A DNA stretch of 64,000 nt from Bartonella australis AUST/NH1 (GCF_000341355.1 NC_020300.1:372001-436000); one strand, 5' to 3'; numbered from the stretch's first letter, positions 32,367 through 42,951 are shown. The notes: generated by a model not told the origin, from the sequence alone. Translations and numbers: made by a program.

Positions 32367-33620
32367 ATGGCGCGTATTGTCATGAAATTCGGCGGAACAT
32401 CTGTTGCGGACATTGAACATATCCATAATGTTGCGCGGCACGTCAAAAGAGAAGCGGACGCAGGCAATGAGGTCGCTGTTGTAGTGTCGGCAATGGCGGG
32501 TAAAACTAATGAGCTTGTCCAGTGGACGCGTGATGCTTCACCAGTGTATGATACCCACGAATATGACGTAGTTGTCGCTTCTGGCGAACAAGTGACGGCC
32601 GGTTTATTAGCTATTACACTCCAAGCAATGGGAGTGAAGGCTCGTTCATGGCTTGGTTGGCAAATTCCTATTCATACAGATGATGCCCACGGAGGTGCGC
32701 GGATTGTAGATATTAACGGATCTCTTTTGCTGCAATGTTTTAGGGAAGGTCAGGTGGCGGTTATCGCTGGCTTTCAGGGGGTAGCTCCAGGTAATCGAAT
32801 TTCTACTTTGGGACGCGGTGGATCAGATACGAGTGCGATCGCAATGGCTGCAGCTTTGCAGGCTGATCGCTGTGATATCTACACGGATGTAGACGGTGTT
32901 TATACAACTGATCCGCGGATAGAACCAAAAGCACGCCGTTTGTCAAAAGTGGCTTTTGAAGAAATGCTCGAAATGGCTTCTCTTGGGGCGAAAGTTTTAC
33001 AAGTTCGTTCTGTTGAATTGGCTATGGTTCACAAAGTCCGCACTTTCGTGCGTTCAAGTTTCGAGGACCCCGGGGCTTTGGACATGGGTGATTTAATGAA
33101 TTTTTCCGGGACACTTATTTGCGATGAGGATGAAATTGTGGAACAACAGAACGTTACTGGTATCGCTTTTGCAAAGGATGAAGCACAAATTTCGCTGCGT
33201 CGACTGGCAGACCGCCCGGGTGTCTCCGCGGCAATTTTTGGTCCTTTGGCTGAAGAGCGTATCAATGTCGATATGATTGTGCAGAATATCTCTGAAGATG
33301 GTTCGAAGACAGATATGACTTTCACTGTGCCGTCTGCCGATGTAGATAAGGCTGTTGCACTTCTGGAAAAAAATCGTAAAAATATTGGCTACGATGTTAT
33401 TCAGTCCGAAGGTGACCTCGCAAAAATCTCTGTTATTGGTATTGGGATGCGGAGTCACGCGGGTGTCGCGGCTACAGCGTTCAAGGCTTTAGCTGAAAAA
33501 GGCATTAATATTCAGGCAATAACCACTTCGGAAATTAAGATCTCTGTTTTGATTGATCGCGCTTATACTGAACTTGCAGTCAGGACTTTGCACGCCGTTT
33601 ATGGTCTCGACAAGGGGTAA
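32367..33620 (+). CDS. lysC: Aspartate kinase
   Basis: Phosphorylates aspartate, the entry to lysine (and diaminopimelate), threonine and methionine synthesis. The 417-residue protein begins with KFGGTSVAD, the kinase signature, and contains TLGRGGSDTSAIA and YTDVDGVYTTDPR in the catalytic domain. The C-terminal ~160 residues hold two ACT domains for feedback inhibition (QISLRRLADRPGVSAAIF and ISVIGIGMRSHAGVAATAF). ATG 32367 fits homologues, though the SD (near GTGTCGTGAA) is weak. 375 nt without genes follow. Confidence 0.95.
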   Translation: MARIVMKFGGTSVADIEHIHNVARHVKREADAGNEVAVVVSAMAGKTNELVQWTRDASPVYDTHEYDVVVASGEQVTAGLLAITLQAMGVKARSWLGWQIPIHTDDAHGGARIVDINGSLLLQCFREGQVAVIAGFQGVAPGNRISTLGRGGSDTSAIAMAAALQADRCDIYTDVDGVYTTDPRIEPKARRLSKVAFEEMLEMASLGAKVLQVRSVELAMVHKVRTFVRSSFEDPGALDMGDLMNFSGTLICDEDEIVEQQNVTGIAFAKDEAQISLRRLADRPGVSAAIFGPLAEERINVDMIVQNISEDGSKTDMTFTVPSADVDKAVALLEKNRKNIGYDVIQSEGDLAKISVIGIGMRSHAGVAATAFKALAEKGINIQAITTSEIKISVLIDRAYTELAVRTLHAVYGLDKG

Positions 33621-33947
33621 GAGCTTTTTGATTTTGGTGTTTTCTCAGTAAACAATAATTATACACACAGGATAGCTGAGAGTTATAAAATGGGTCTTCA
33701 GCAGCGAAGAGAGAAAAGAGGGTAAATGTCCGCTTAGATGCAGTTATTTTGGCTATTGGTTTAATAAAAAGAGCGCTATTAAAGTTGGACGCTGAAGTTC
33801 TGCAAGCACGATTGTGTGCGGATGCTGAGAATCATAAAATGAAAATGCTGCATTTTTGATAGTTAAAATTTTCAGCTAATAGAATAGGCAAGAATATTTA
33901 TCAGGCATTTTCGCCATAATTATAAGAAAATGACAATAAAATGAGCA
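33621..33947. other. Non-coding stretch between lysC and nhaA
   Basis: About 330 nt between convergent genes. I see only a CTCAG/CTGAG pair with a long loop and no coding frame. In relatives ptsP follows lysC; no recognisable trace of it remains. Confidence 0.4.
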
Positions 33948-33975
33948 AGCTAAACTTCTTTTGGGAAGTTTAGCT
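33948..33975 (-). terminator. nhaA: Strong hairpin terminator of nhaA
   Basis: AGCTAAACTTC (33948-33958) and GAAGTTTAGCT (33965-33975) form an 11-bp perfect stem with a 6-nt loop, 20 nt after the nhaA stop. On the minus strand it is followed by TGCTCATTTTATT. It may also stop plus-strand read-through from lysC (GTAGGGGTTTT follows). Confidence 0.65.
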
Positions 33976-33995
33976 GTAGGGGTTTTGCGAGTGCT

Positions 33996-35363
33996 TTATT
34001 GATTAAGGGTCACCGTGCGCTTTTTTTTATTGTTCTTAATGTAACAGAGTCCGTATACGAGGCCAGCAAGGGAAGATAGACCTGATCCACAAAGTACGCC
34101 GATTTTTGCGGAATCAAGCTGAACAACGTCTTTAAAAGCGAGCATTGAAACGAAAATAGACATGGTAAAGCCAATCCCTGCTAAACATCCAATCAATAAT
34201 ATACCCGCCCATGTTATATTAGGTGGAAGGCGGCAAAGTCCTGATTTTACCGCTAGATAGCTAGCAGTCATAATCCCGAGCGGTTTACCGACACATAGGC
34301 CAACGATAATGCCAAGAACGATTAAGAACGATTTGTCAGAAGAAAGATCAAAATTTGCAAAACTAACGCCTGCATTTGCAAAGGCGAAAATCGGCATCAC
34401 GCCGTAAGCTACCCACGGATGCAACGCTTTTTGGACGCGTATTACAGGTGCGATTATATCACGCTGCCCTTTGCGCATTTTTTTCAATATGAGTGAGATA
34501 TGATTCAGATCTGTTTTTACGTTTTTTTCTTGAAGTGCATTAACTGCGTTACTTAGTATAGTAAGGGGTGCTACAAGATTGCGAGTGGGTAAGACGGGAG
34601 TCATCATGCCTAAGATCACACCGGCGAGCGATGGGTGAATGCCCGTTTTCATGAGACCCCACCAAATAATTGCGCCGGGCAAAATATAAAGCCATGCCGA
34701 CGCGAGCCCAATCCATTGAAAAAATAATACTGCAAAAACGCCTGTCAAAGCGATAGCTAAACCACTAAGATCAAGATTAGTCGAATAGAAAAAGGCAATG
34801 ATGAGAACAGCAATAATATCGTCAATAATTGCCAATGACAAAAGAACGATATGAAGATTAGTCGGGATTGCTTTCCCAAGAAGAGCAAGAATGCCCACAG
34901 CAAAGGCAATATCGGTTGCTGTAGGTACAGCCCAACCATGGGTATATCCGCCGTTAAAGTTAAAGCTAAGATAAATAACTGCAGGAAGACAAACTCCACC
35001 TATTGCGGCGATGATTGGTAAAGTTGCTTGTTTAAAACTAGAAAGAGCACCTTCATAAATTTCCCGGCGAATTTCCATTCCTGCTACGAGAAAAAATACT
35101 GTCATGAGAGCGTCGTTCACCCAGAAATGCAGATCCCACGATAATGTAAAATTGCCAAAATTGAAGCCAAGAGGTGTATGCCAAAAAGCTTCATAGGAGG
35201 AGGAATATTCAGAATTTGCAAAAATAAGCGCAGCGGCAGCGGCCAACAAAAGAACGACGCCGCTCAAAGCTTCAATATGGAGAAAACGTTCAATAGCAGA
35301 AAGCGCCCGATTTGTGGCACGGGAGGCACGATTAGGTAAGCGATTTGAAGATAAATCAGCCAT
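33996..35363 (-). CDS. nhaA: Na+/H+ antiporter NhaA
   Basis: A 455-residue inner-membrane antiporter with about 12 hydrophobic helices that exports Na+ in exchange for H+. The ion-binding pair is Asp181-Asp182 in IIDDIIAVL, with Asp151 in TATDIAFAVG. Other family marks are FFLVAGMEIRRE and PIFAFANAGV. ATG 35363 (MADLSS) is chosen because GGAG, lying inside an upstream in-frame ATGGAG, is its ribosome-binding site. The 567-residue membrane-anchored protein is encoded upstream on the same strand, 150 nt away. NhaA helps with sodium and alkaline stress. Confidence 0.95.
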   Translation of the reverse strand: MADLSSNRLPNRASRATNRALSAIERFLHIEALSGVVLLLAAAAALIFANSEYSSSYEAFWHTPLGFNFGNFTLSWDLHFWVNDALMTVFFLVAGMEIRREIYEGALSSFKQATLPIIAAIGGVCLPAVIYLSFNFNGGYTHGWAVPTATDIAFAVGILALLGKAIPTNLHIVLLSLAIIDDIIAVLIIAFFYSTNLDLSGLAIALTGVFAVLFFQWIGLASAWLYILPGAIIWWGLMKTGIHPSLAGVILGMMTPVLPTRNLVAPLTILSNAVNALQEKNVKTDLNHISLILKKMRKGQRDIIAPVIRVQKALHPWVAYGVMPIFAFANAGVSFANFDLSSDKSFLIVLGIIVGLCVGKPLGIMTASYLAVKSGLCRLPPNITWAGILLIGCLAGIGFTMSIFVSMLAFKDVVQLDSAKIGVLCGSGLSSLAGLVYGLCYIKNNKKKRTVTLNQ

Positions 35364-35514
35364 AAAAAACTCCATTTATCGGCAATTTTGCCAACATATC
35401 TTTTGTATAAACTGTCCTGTGCAGAACCCCAACCGGCATTATATCAAAGAAAAAGCAAAACTAATAATTTTAAATTTACAATAGAAGGCTATTGTTTCGA
35501 TATTGACTATATTT

Positions 35515-37218
35515 TTAGTGGATCACTTCGTTTTTAACAATTAGATTTACTTTTTTTAGAGCCGCTGATAGATCTCTTTGTAAGGCAGTTTCGAGGTCGG
35601 CCGCGGTGAGGCCTTTATCATCTTTTGCCCTTATTTTAATCGTGAGTGTTTGCGGATTTTGGGCAAAGTCACCGAAAGATTTTGCAACTTCTTCGGCTTC
35701 AGCGTGGTCCTTTAACAATATGCTTGGGCTTTGAGTCATAATTAGGTAAAAATCATCATAAAGCTCTTTTTTGAGATCATGTTTATTATCAGTAAGATTT
35801 TTTGCAAAATAAGAAAAAAGTTTATCAATAAAGCCTGCATCTGTGTAACGTATATCAATTTCAGTTACACCAAGATTTTGCGTTGTAGCAGCTATCGCGT
35901 CTTTTTGGCCAGAGAAGAGCGCTTCATCGACATTGATAATTTTTGCTGATACTTCTCCAGAGCCCACATCTCTTACACCGAAAGATATTGTATTAAGGAA
36001 AAGCGTGCGCTTTTTTTCATTATACGCGATATCGACTTTTCCAGAAAAGTCGAAAGATTCCAAGTTCATATCTTTGAGAAGGTCTAAGTCGTGTTTTTCC
36101 AATTCCTTAGGCGAGATCGAAAGGCTACTGAAAGATATAAGAAGCTTTTCAGGTACAGATTGTTGCCATTGGCTTGGTTGCAACTGAAATGATTCGAGCG
36201 TTGTTTTTAGCTTCGGTGTGTCAATAATCGCTTTGTCAATTTGGGCATCAATCGAGGTAATAGCTGAAAGAATATTTACAATAATGGCATTTTGTACTGT
36301 TTTTTCGGCAACTCTATTATTCGAGTTTTTCGCATCGAGATAGGTTTGAATAAGCTGCTTAAGATTTTGTTTAAACGGCTTCATTTTTAGGCCGGATGTC
36401 TGAAGCTTCCCAAGAGAAAAGGAGGATTTTTTTTCTGTTTCTCCGAAAATGTTAAGCGTCACATTTTCTAGTGCAATGGGTCCGGTAATAGTTTCGCTTC
36501 GATTATCAGTGGGGTTTTTACCGAAGATAATAGAATAGGCATAGCCTAGATCAATATTACGGACTTTCACTGCACCGCTTTCAAGTAACAGGTACGCCTG
36601 TTTTGTGCTATCTTTGGTTACTGTTGCAGAGTCTGTTTTGGTGCTTATATTTTTGATATCGATAGAACGAATACGGCCGTTTCTAAGATCAGTAAGCTTA
36701 AAATTCTTTATATCGACTTTTTCTGTCGGTTTATTCTCGTTTTTTACAGAAAGCAGTATATCTGATGCAACAATAGATTCTATATCAATGCGCATGAGGG
36801 ATTGTAGAAGGCGAGATGGGATTGCGGTATTTTTCGCCTTTAAGGATATATCACTAATGGAAACGCGAGGGATTTGTAGGTGGATGTTATTGTATCTTAA
36901 ATCGACGTTATAAAGTGTGAACGCGCCAGGAATGAAAGAAATAGGAGGGCGGCCTGAAACAGCGCCAATTCTAAGAGAGACGCCTTTTGGAGCCGGAACA
37001 ATGACATTAGTTAAGTTGATTTTGCCCATAATGCTCGTTTCTGATGTTTCTGCACTAATGGAATGACGGGCCATTTCCTTTTTGAGAAAGCTGTCAAGAT
37101 AGGGTTTTGCTGTGTAAAAAACACCAATAATTACGATCGCTAAAACAGCGATAAATCCGGTGATATATAATAACCAGCGTCTTTTATTATTTCGATACCT
37201 ATCATTAAAATTGACCAT
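35515..37218 (-). CDS. Membrane-anchored protein of unknown function (567 aa)
   Basis: I do not recognise a family with confidence. Residues ~14-35 (RWLLYITGFIAVLAIVII region) are one transmembrane or uncleaved signal segment after a basic N terminus, so ~530 residues should face the periplasm. The remainder is rich in alternating short beta-strands (for example IKNFKLTDLRNGRIRSIDI, IDAQIDKAIIDTPKL) of the kind seen in AsmA/YdgA/YdbH-like proteins. The repeated pattern of ...LxxFxxS/xI... supports a beta-rich elongated fold. The last ~120 residues are more acidic and Lys-rich. No enzymatic motif is visible. It may be co-transcribed with nhaA. An envelope or lipid-transport role is only a guess from architecture. 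Confidence 0.8.
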   Translation of the reverse strand: MVNFNDRYRNNKRRWLLYITGFIAVLAIVIIGVFYTAKPYLDSFLKKEMARHSISAETSETSIMGKINLTNVIVPAPKGVSLRIGAVSGRPPISFIPGAFTLYNVDLRYNNIHLQIPRVSISDISLKAKNTAIPSRLLQSLMRIDIESIVASDILLSVKNENKPTEKVDIKNFKLTDLRNGRIRSIDIKNISTKTDSATVTKDSTKQAYLLLESGAVKVRNIDLGYAYSIIFGKNPTDNRSETITGPIALENVTLNIFGETEKKSSFSLGKLQTSGLKMKPFKQNLKQLIQTYLDAKNSNNRVAEKTVQNAIIVNILSAITSIDAQIDKAIIDTPKLKTTLESFQLQPSQWQQSVPEKLLISFSSLSISPKELEKHDLDLLKDMNLESFDFSGKVDIAYNEKKRTLFLNTISFGVRDVGSGEVSAKIINVDEALFSGQKDAIAATTQNLGVTEIDIRYTDAGFIDKLFSYFAKNLTDNKHDLKKELYDDFYLIMTQSPSILLKDHAEAEEVAKSFGDFAQNPQTLTIKIRAKDDKGLTAADLETALQRDLSAALKKVNLIVKNEVIH

Positions 37219-37585
37219 TATTTTTTCTTTCTATTCCACTATCACGCACTAAAAGCGTAGGCAATTTTTGTAGGCAACGATAAAGGCCCATGTATGACGC
37301 ACATCAATTTGACGTTATTTATTTTTCGCATGTAGGGTAGTTGTGGCCTTTTTTTCAATAAGCTTTCATTCACTGTCAACGGTTTTCTTTGGTCCGAAAA
37401 TTTCGCAAAAAAGCCACGTTGATAAATGAGGAGGTACGTGTGGACCACAATCCTCTTTGCTATTTTTAACTACCTTATAAATGGTACCCGTGTCCAGTTT
37501 TGTCTTGTCGCTAGTTACAGGAACAGTTAAAAAAGGGAAATATCTATTGCTGATTGTTTCAGGCTAACGGGGAGAGATGAGTATC

Positions 37586-39358
37586 ATGACAGAAGATCAA
37601 ATAATGGCTTTTTCCATCATTGGTCTTATGATGGCCGTTTTTATTTGGGATCGATTTCGTTATGACCTTGTTGCTGTTTTTACGTTATTGATTTCCTGTT
37701 TTGTTGGTCTTGTCAGCCCGAAGGAGGCGTTTAGCGGTTTCAGCAGCGACATTGTCATTATTGTAGGGAGTGTATTTATAATCAGTGCGGCTGTATCACG
37801 CTCTGGTGTGATGGAGTTTATCGTTCAACGAATATGGCCCGATGTAAAGTCAATACGACTTCAATTAGCTTTTTTGGTTATCTGCGTAGTAATTTTGTCG
37901 ACGTTCGTAAAAAATATTGGTGCTTTAGCTATTATGCTTCCGATTGCCTTTCAATTTTCTCGCCGTTCTCAGGTTGCTCCATCTTTATTTTTGATGCCGA
38001 TGGCGTTTGGCGCTTTATTAGGTGGCCTTATGACACAGATAGGCACATCACCTAATGTTGTGATTTCAGCTATGCGAGAACGTTTAGTGGGGATTCCTTT
38101 CACAATGTTTGATTTTACGCCGGTTGGAGCGACAGTTGCCGCTGTTGGAATATTATATTTGGTCTTTTTCTCTTGGCGTTTACCTGTTCGAGTGCGTTCA
38201 GGCGTTTCATTTGATGACGCTATTGATATCCGTGATTACGTTTCAGAAGTACGTATTCCTGCCAACTCTTCAATTATTGGAAAGACCATTATTGATTTAG
38301 TCAAGCCATCAGGTGGTGAAGTTATGGTCACTCAGGTTGTCAGAAACAAAATATCTATTTCGCCATTTCCGGATTTTGTTTTGTCTGAGGGAGACACTAT
38401 TTTACTAGAAGGTTCGCATACGGGGCTAGATATGGTGATTAATTCTGCTCGTTTAGAATTTTCTACCGGTCACGTCATTTCCGCAGGTGATAAAGACAGC
38501 GATGTTGATATTGTTGAGGCAGTCGTTACGCATAATTCGTCTCTTATTGGCATCAGTATTGAAAAATTTTTACTATTTGACCATTATGATGTGAATTTAC
38601 TTGCGTTAAGTCGCCAGCATGAGCGGTTGCGGGGGAGGCTTGGCGACGTCGTTTTCCGTCTTGGGGACGTAATTATTTTACAGGGACGGGATACAGTTAT
38701 CCCAAATTTGTTACGGGAGCTGAAATGTCTTCCCTTAGCAAAACGCAATATTGTGTTTGGTAATTTACGGCACGGTCTCGTATCTTTGTCTATTATATTT
38801 GTCGCAATTATTTTGACTGCTTTTCAGATTACCCCGGTTGCATTTTCTTTTTTCACCGCGGCTACTGCTATGGTCGTTTTTAGGGTTCTTCCGGTACGTG
38901 ACTTATATCAGGCTTTGGATGGCCAGATATTAGTATTGTTGGCAGCCCTTATTCCGGTTAGTGAAGTATTGGAAAAAACAGGCTGTACGAATTTAATCGG
39001 CCATTGGCTTAGTCAAGTGGCTGTATTTTTACCTCCATCTGGGGCATTAGCGCTCATGTTAGTTACAGCAATGCTGGTAACGCCGTTTTTGAATAACGCA
39101 GCAACAGTGATGATGGTAGCGCCAATTGCGTCAAGTTTTGCTCATTCTCTTCATTATAAGCCTGAAGCTTTTCTGATGGCTGTTGCAATTGGTGCTGGAT
39201 GCGAATTTTTAACGCCTATTGGGCACCAATGCAATATGTTGATTATGGGGCCGGGTGGTTATCGTTTTAGCGATTATATACGTTTCGGCGCTCCGTTAGC
39301 AGTATTGATAGCGGTCGTGGCGGTCCCGATGTTAATGTGGGTTTGGCCATTACAATAG
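37586..39358 (+). CDS. SLC13/DASS-type transporter with two TrkA-C domains
   Basis: A ~590-residue membrane carrier. The first ~190 residues and last ~190 residues are hydrophobic and carry paired DASS motifs: GALLGGLMTQIGTSPNVVISA and its counterpart TPFLNNAATVMMVAPIASS, with FLTPIGHQCNMLIMGPGGY late. Between them, residues ~205-385 form two TrkA-C (RCK-C) regulatory domains (VRIPANSSIIGKTI, DTILLEG, NSSLIGISIEKF, DVIILQGRD). This architecture is common in bacterial sulfate or dicarboxylate carriers. The substrate is not visible. ATG 37586 has GGGGAGAG ~9 nt ahead; ATG 37577 (three codons earlier) lies too close to it. Confidence 0.85.
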   Translation: MTEDQIMAFSIIGLMMAVFIWDRFRYDLVAVFTLLISCFVGLVSPKEAFSGFSSDIVIIVGSVFIISAAVSRSGVMEFIVQRIWPDVKSIRLQLAFLVICVVILSTFVKNIGALAIMLPIAFQFSRRSQVAPSLFLMPMAFGALLGGLMTQIGTSPNVVISAMRERLVGIPFTMFDFTPVGATVAAVGILYLVFFSWRLPVRVRSGVSFDDAIDIRDYVSEVRIPANSSIIGKTIIDLVKPSGGEVMVTQVVRNKISISPFPDFVLSEGDTILLEGSHTGLDMVINSARLEFSTGHVISAGDKDSDVDIVEAVVTHNSSLIGISIEKFLLFDHYDVNLLALSRQHERLRGRLGDVVFRLGDVIILQGRDTVIPNLLRELKCLPLAKRNIVFGNLRHGLVSLSIIFVAIILTAFQITPVAFSFFTAATAMVVFRVLPVRDLYQALDGQILVLLAALIPVSEVLEKTGCTNLIGHWLSQVAVFLPPSGALALMLVTAMLVTPFLNNAATVMMVAPIASSFAHSLHYKPEAFLMAVAIGAGCEFLTPIGHQCNMLIMGPGGYRFSDYIRFGAPLAVLIAVVAVPMLMWVWPLQ

Positions 39359-39417
39359 AAAAATATCAGAATTTTAGAACGTAAATTACGGTACATCGTC
39401 GTTCACCGGCTTATATG

Positions 39418-39497
39418 ATGAGCGACTTTATTTTTAGACAAATTTTGTTTTCGTCTAGTCGATAAAGAGCTCTACATCTCGCTCATTTTTGTTTTTT
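39418..39497 (+). terminator. Large three-tier hairpin with U-tract after the SLC13-type gene
   Basis: Nested inverted repeats: ATGAGCG (39418-39424) with CGCTCAT (39480-39486), CTTTAT (39426-39431) with ATAAAG (39462-39467), TAGAC (39435-39439) with GTCTA (39453-39457). TTTTTGTTTTTTC follows directly. It starts ~60 nt after the stop codon and is a convincing intrinsic terminator, longer than usual. Confidence 0.7.
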
Positions 39498-39997
39498 CAT
39501 ATTTTTTAAATAGCTAATTTGCTACGCATCTTCATACTTAATTTTTTGCGGTTTTGTGAGGCCGTTAATAAATGGTATTTGCAGGAAGTGGAAGTGGTTG
39601 CTAGGATAGATGCACGGATGCACCATGCCTGTTATTTATTACCGTGATCTATATTTCTGGGAAGCGTTCAGACAAAGTAAGGCGGCATAGGCCAAATGGT
39701 TTTATTTTTCGGGAATCAGCAACAAATTTTGCACAAATGCGCTGCTGAAATTGAGGTAATTAGGTGTAGCTTCACGTGTTTTGTAGTGTTAATTATACGT
39801 AAAGCTCGCGATGCCAACCCAAAAGCGATCAGAAGATGCGAACTGACAGAGTTACAAAAAGGCTAATTTGCTGGAGGTATATATTGATTCTAAAGTGAAT
39901 CGGCTGACAAATATAGGATTTTTAGTTAGTTAAGGCTACCATCTTCGTCTGTTTATGCGTAAAAGTGCAACAATAAATTTGTCTAAGGTAGGATAAT
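39498..39997. other. Non-coding spacer before the YfgM-like gene
   Basis: About 500 nt. It contains a GATGCAC tandem near 39610 and GATTC/GAATC (around 39890) after a strong SD-like GGAGG at ~39871, which leads only to a four-codon frame. A 21-codon ATG frame near 39625 has no ribosome-binding site. No gene is supported. Confidence 0.4.
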
Positions 39998-40675
39998 ATG
40001 TCGTACGATAGTTTTATTTATGAGGTTAATGAAGAGCTCCGCCAGGAAAAGGCCCGTATTTTTTGGAGGCGTTACGGTTTCTTGGTTATCGCTGCAGTTG
40101 TTATTATTGTATCGTCAACGGCCGTTTATCAAATTTACCGTCATGGACAGATAAATAAAGCCAGAGATATTGGTGATGTATTTATAAGAAGTCTTGATTT
40201 AGCAGATTCGCATCATTTTGATGATGCGATGAAGCAATTGGAGGATGTCCGAGTATCTGATTTTGGGGGATATTCATTTCTCGCACGTTTACTTGAGGCT
40301 TCTTTGCTGATGGAACAAGGTGACACTGTTAAGTCAGTAGAGATATTTGATGCGGTCGCAGCTGATAAAAAGGCACCACAAATATTGCGAAAAGTTGCAA
40401 AAATTCGGGCTGCTTATATCTTGGTTGATACCGGGACATTCGATGATGTTATGAAACGCGTCAAAGATATGACGAATGATATTGACCCCATGCGTATGTC
40501 TGCGAGAGAGACTTTGGGCTTAGCTGCTTATAAAGCTGGTAAGATAGATGATGCATTTTATTATTTTCAGAAAATTTTTGAAGAGGGGGCTCCTGGGTTA
40601 CGGATAACAGATCGGGCGAAAATCATGCTTGAGCTTATTCAGGCTGGGGGAAAAAGTAAGCACGGGGTAGATTAA
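39998..40675 (+). CDS. YfgM-like membrane-anchored tetratricopeptide protein
   Basis: A 225-residue protein with a cytoplasmic N terminus ([20 protein letters not shown]), one transmembrane segment at ~25-45 ([19 protein letters not shown]) and a periplasmic TPR-like helical region. This matches the TPR_21 (YfgM) family, whose E. coli member is an ancillary SecYEG component that passes clients to periplasmic chaperones. Its stop overlaps the der start (TAATG), an arrangement widely conserved in proteobacteria. Confidence 0.82.
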   Translation: MSYDSFIYEVNEELRQEKARIFWRRYGFLVIAAVVIIVSSTAVYQIYRHGQINKARDIGDVFIRSLDLADSHHFDDAMKQLEDVRVSDFGGYSFLARLLEASLLMEQGDTVKSVEIFDAVAADKKAPQILRKVAKIRAAYILVDTGTFDDVMKRVKDMTNDIDPMRMSARETLGLAAYKAGKIDDAFYYFQKIFEEGAPGLRITDRAKIMLELIQAGGKSKHGVD

Positions 40676-42093
40676 TGAGCATTATTGTTGCCATAGTTGG
40701 CCGACCCAATGTTGGAAAGTCGACGCTCTTTAATCGCTTAGTTGGACGAAGATTAGCTTTGGTTGATGATAAGCCAGGCGTAACGCGTGATCGGCGTATG
40801 CACGCGGCAAAGCTCCAGGATTTGCGTTTTGATGTGATTGACACAGCCGGTTTAGAAGAAGCGTGCGACCATACGCTTGAGGGCCGTATGCGTTCTCAAA
40901 CGAAGGCTGCCATTGATGAAGCGGATCTGATTTTATTCGTTCTTGATGCGAAGAGCGGGATTACACCAAGTGACTTAAATTTTTCTTCACTAATCCGCAA
41001 GTCAGGTAAACCGATTGTACCCGTCATTAATAAATCTGAGTCAAAAGCGGCAGCAGGAGGGGGGTATGAGGCGTGGTCATTGGGATTGGGTGAGCCTTGC
41101 TTAATATCTGCTGAACACGGTCTTGGTTTTGCGGATCTCCGTGATGCGATGGTACATGTTATTGGTGGAGATAAAGCTTTTAAAAACAGGATAGAAGAAG
41201 GATGTGCTGCTGTACAGCTCACATCCATTTGTGACGATATTGATGAGTTGGAAGAGGAAGATTCTGTTTACGATAAAAGTAAGCCTATCCGAATCGCAAT
41301 TGCTGGTCGGCCCAATACGGGAAAATCAACGCTTATTAATACTATTTTGGGGCAGGATCGTTTATTGGCTGGGCCTGAAGCGGGCCTTACACGTGATTCT
41401 ATTTCTGTGAATTGGGAATGGCGCGGTCGTCGTATTGAGCTTTTCGATACAGCAGGTTTGCGTCGAAAGTCAAAAATTCAAGAAAAGTTAGAGAAACTTG
41501 CTGTTGCAGATACTTTACGTGCAATCCGTTTTGCGGAGGTGGTAGTGATTGTTTTTGATGCGACAGCGCCTTTTGAAAAGCAGGATTTACAAATTTCTGA
41601 TCTTGTGATTCGTGAAGGGCGAGTACCCATTATCGCTTTTAATAAATGGGACCTTATTAAAAACCGTCAGGAAACATTAACTGATTTGTATAACAAGTGT
41701 GCTCGCCTTCTTCCCCAAATTCGTGGTTTAAGAGCCGTCCCTGTATCGGGCCAATATGGACAAGGGATTGATAAACTCATGGAAAATATTACGATGGTTC
41801 ATCATGTGTGGAATCGCCGTATTTCTACGGGAAAATTGAATCGTTGGCTTGAAACTGTGATCGCTCACCATCCGCCGCCGGTAGTTTCTGGGCGTCGACT
41901 TAAGATCAAATATATGACACAGATTAAAACACGTCCTCCTGGATTTATGATTTCCTGTTCACAGTCGAAAGAGGTACCTCAATCATATTTGCGTTATCTT
42001 TCTAACGAATTACGTGATGCATTTGATATAAAGGGTGTGCCAATTCGTTTATCGTTACGGACGTCCGATAATCCTTTTGCGGGGCGCGCGTGA
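40675..42093 (+). CDS. der: Ribosome-assembly GTPase Der
   Basis: A 472-residue protein with two tandem G domains. The P-loops are GRPNVGKST (~9-17) and GRPNTGKST (~210-218). Each domain has DTAGL and an NKxD-type motif (NKSE in the first, NKWD in the second). The C-terminal KH-like domain covers about the last 85 residues. It matures the 50S subunit. The first-domain NKSE (normally NKxD) is a common variation in the group. The start overlaps the YfgM-like stop, so they are coupled. Confidence 0.95.
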   Translation: MSIIVAIVGRPNVGKSTLFNRLVGRRLALVDDKPGVTRDRRMHAAKLQDLRFDVIDTAGLEEACDHTLEGRMRSQTKAAIDEADLILFVLDAKSGITPSDLNFSSLIRKSGKPIVPVINKSESKAAAGGGYEAWSLGLGEPCLISAEHGLGFADLRDAMVHVIGGDKAFKNRIEEGCAAVQLTSICDDIDELEEEDSVYDKSKPIRIAIAGRPNTGKSTLINTILGQDRLLAGPEAGLTRDSISVNWEWRGRRIELFDTAGLRRKSKIQEKLEKLAVADTLRAIRFAEVVVIVFDATAPFEKQDLQISDLVIREGRVPIIAFNKWDLIKNRQETLTDLYNKCARLLPQIRGLRAVPVSGQYGQGIDKLMENITMVHHVWNRRISTGKLNRWLETVIAHHPPPVVSGRRLKIKYMTQIKTRPPGFMISCSQSKEVPQSYLRYLSNELRDAFDIKGVPIRLSLRTSDNPFAGRA

Positions 42094-42951
42094 AAAGGAA
42101 AGCCCCGTTTATTTTCTTGAGTAATTTCCAATTTTTATGAAAGCTAGTAGAATTTGCGCTTAATGACTGGGTTAAAAATATGTTGTTAGAGACCCTTTAG
42201 TGCCTAATTTAGCGATACCGATAATAGTGTTTTAGTAACTATGAATAAAGAGAAAAATCGCTGTTCTTTTCTGTGTGAAGAATCTTTTTTCATTTTATGT
42301 AAGTTTTACGGTGGTGATTTGTACACTATTTTTGCGTATCGTTTACATAGGTTAAATATATTGGTGAAAAATTCAGTATTTAAGATTTTAATTTCGGCAA
42401 AAATTGCGTTAAGGACGGGAGTAAAATACTAAGTCTAAGTGGCAATAATGCCGGATTTAATCGCGATAAATGCGTAATATACGTTCGTTAACGAGTTATA
42501 AAATCGAAAATCCCAGATACAAGATGGTTCTTTTGGCGTCTTTTAGGCATGAATTAGAAAGTTGCAACAATAACTTTGCTTTTCAAAAATAGCGGTTGCA
42601 ATGTCGCCGACGTTCAAGATTTTAGTATCTTTGGTAAAGAGCGATACAGTCCGCATTTTTTACTTGGTGATCGCTTATTGAGGAGGTTGACTTCACTTCT
42701 CGGTAGCATAATTAGGGGTGCAAAGATGAATGTGATCGGTTATTTTGTTCCGCTTAATCGAGGATAGAAATAGAAGATGCCTGGCTAGGTCTGATTATTT
42801 GAAAATATGAGAAAAACGCCACAAAGAGCAAACCGCAGGCGTGCAAATAGTGTAGGAGGTGGGGGTAAATTTTGTTGTTATATTTTTCACGGTAAATCGT
42901 TATTGTTTTATTTATTAATAAAGATCCTTGTGGTAGATTCCTTTTGTCTAC
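42094..42951. other. Long gene-poor stretch upstream of the F0 operon
   Basis: About 860 nt between der and the predicted atp promoter. Several 48-63-codon frames exist (42241-42432, 42576-42767, and one near 42808) but none has a ribosome-binding site or recognisable sequence. The region may be decayed coding DNA or contain an unrecognised RNA. Confidence 0.4.

Noticed and set aside
39590-39690. 21-codon ATG frame after the SLC13-type gene that looked like a toxin fragment
   Set aside because: No ribosome-binding site, too short, no match to a known toxin family.
40675-40900. Reading the first G domain of Der as inactivated because of NKSE
   Set aside because: The other motifs are intact and this variation occurs in functional family members, as far as I know.
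42241-42432. 63-codon ORF between der and the atp operon
   Set aside because: No ribosome-binding site, no recognisable sequence and composition like the surrounding AT-rich spacer.
42576-42767. Second 63-codon ORF before the atp operon
   Set aside because: No ribosome-binding site and no family resemblance; I treated it as spacer.
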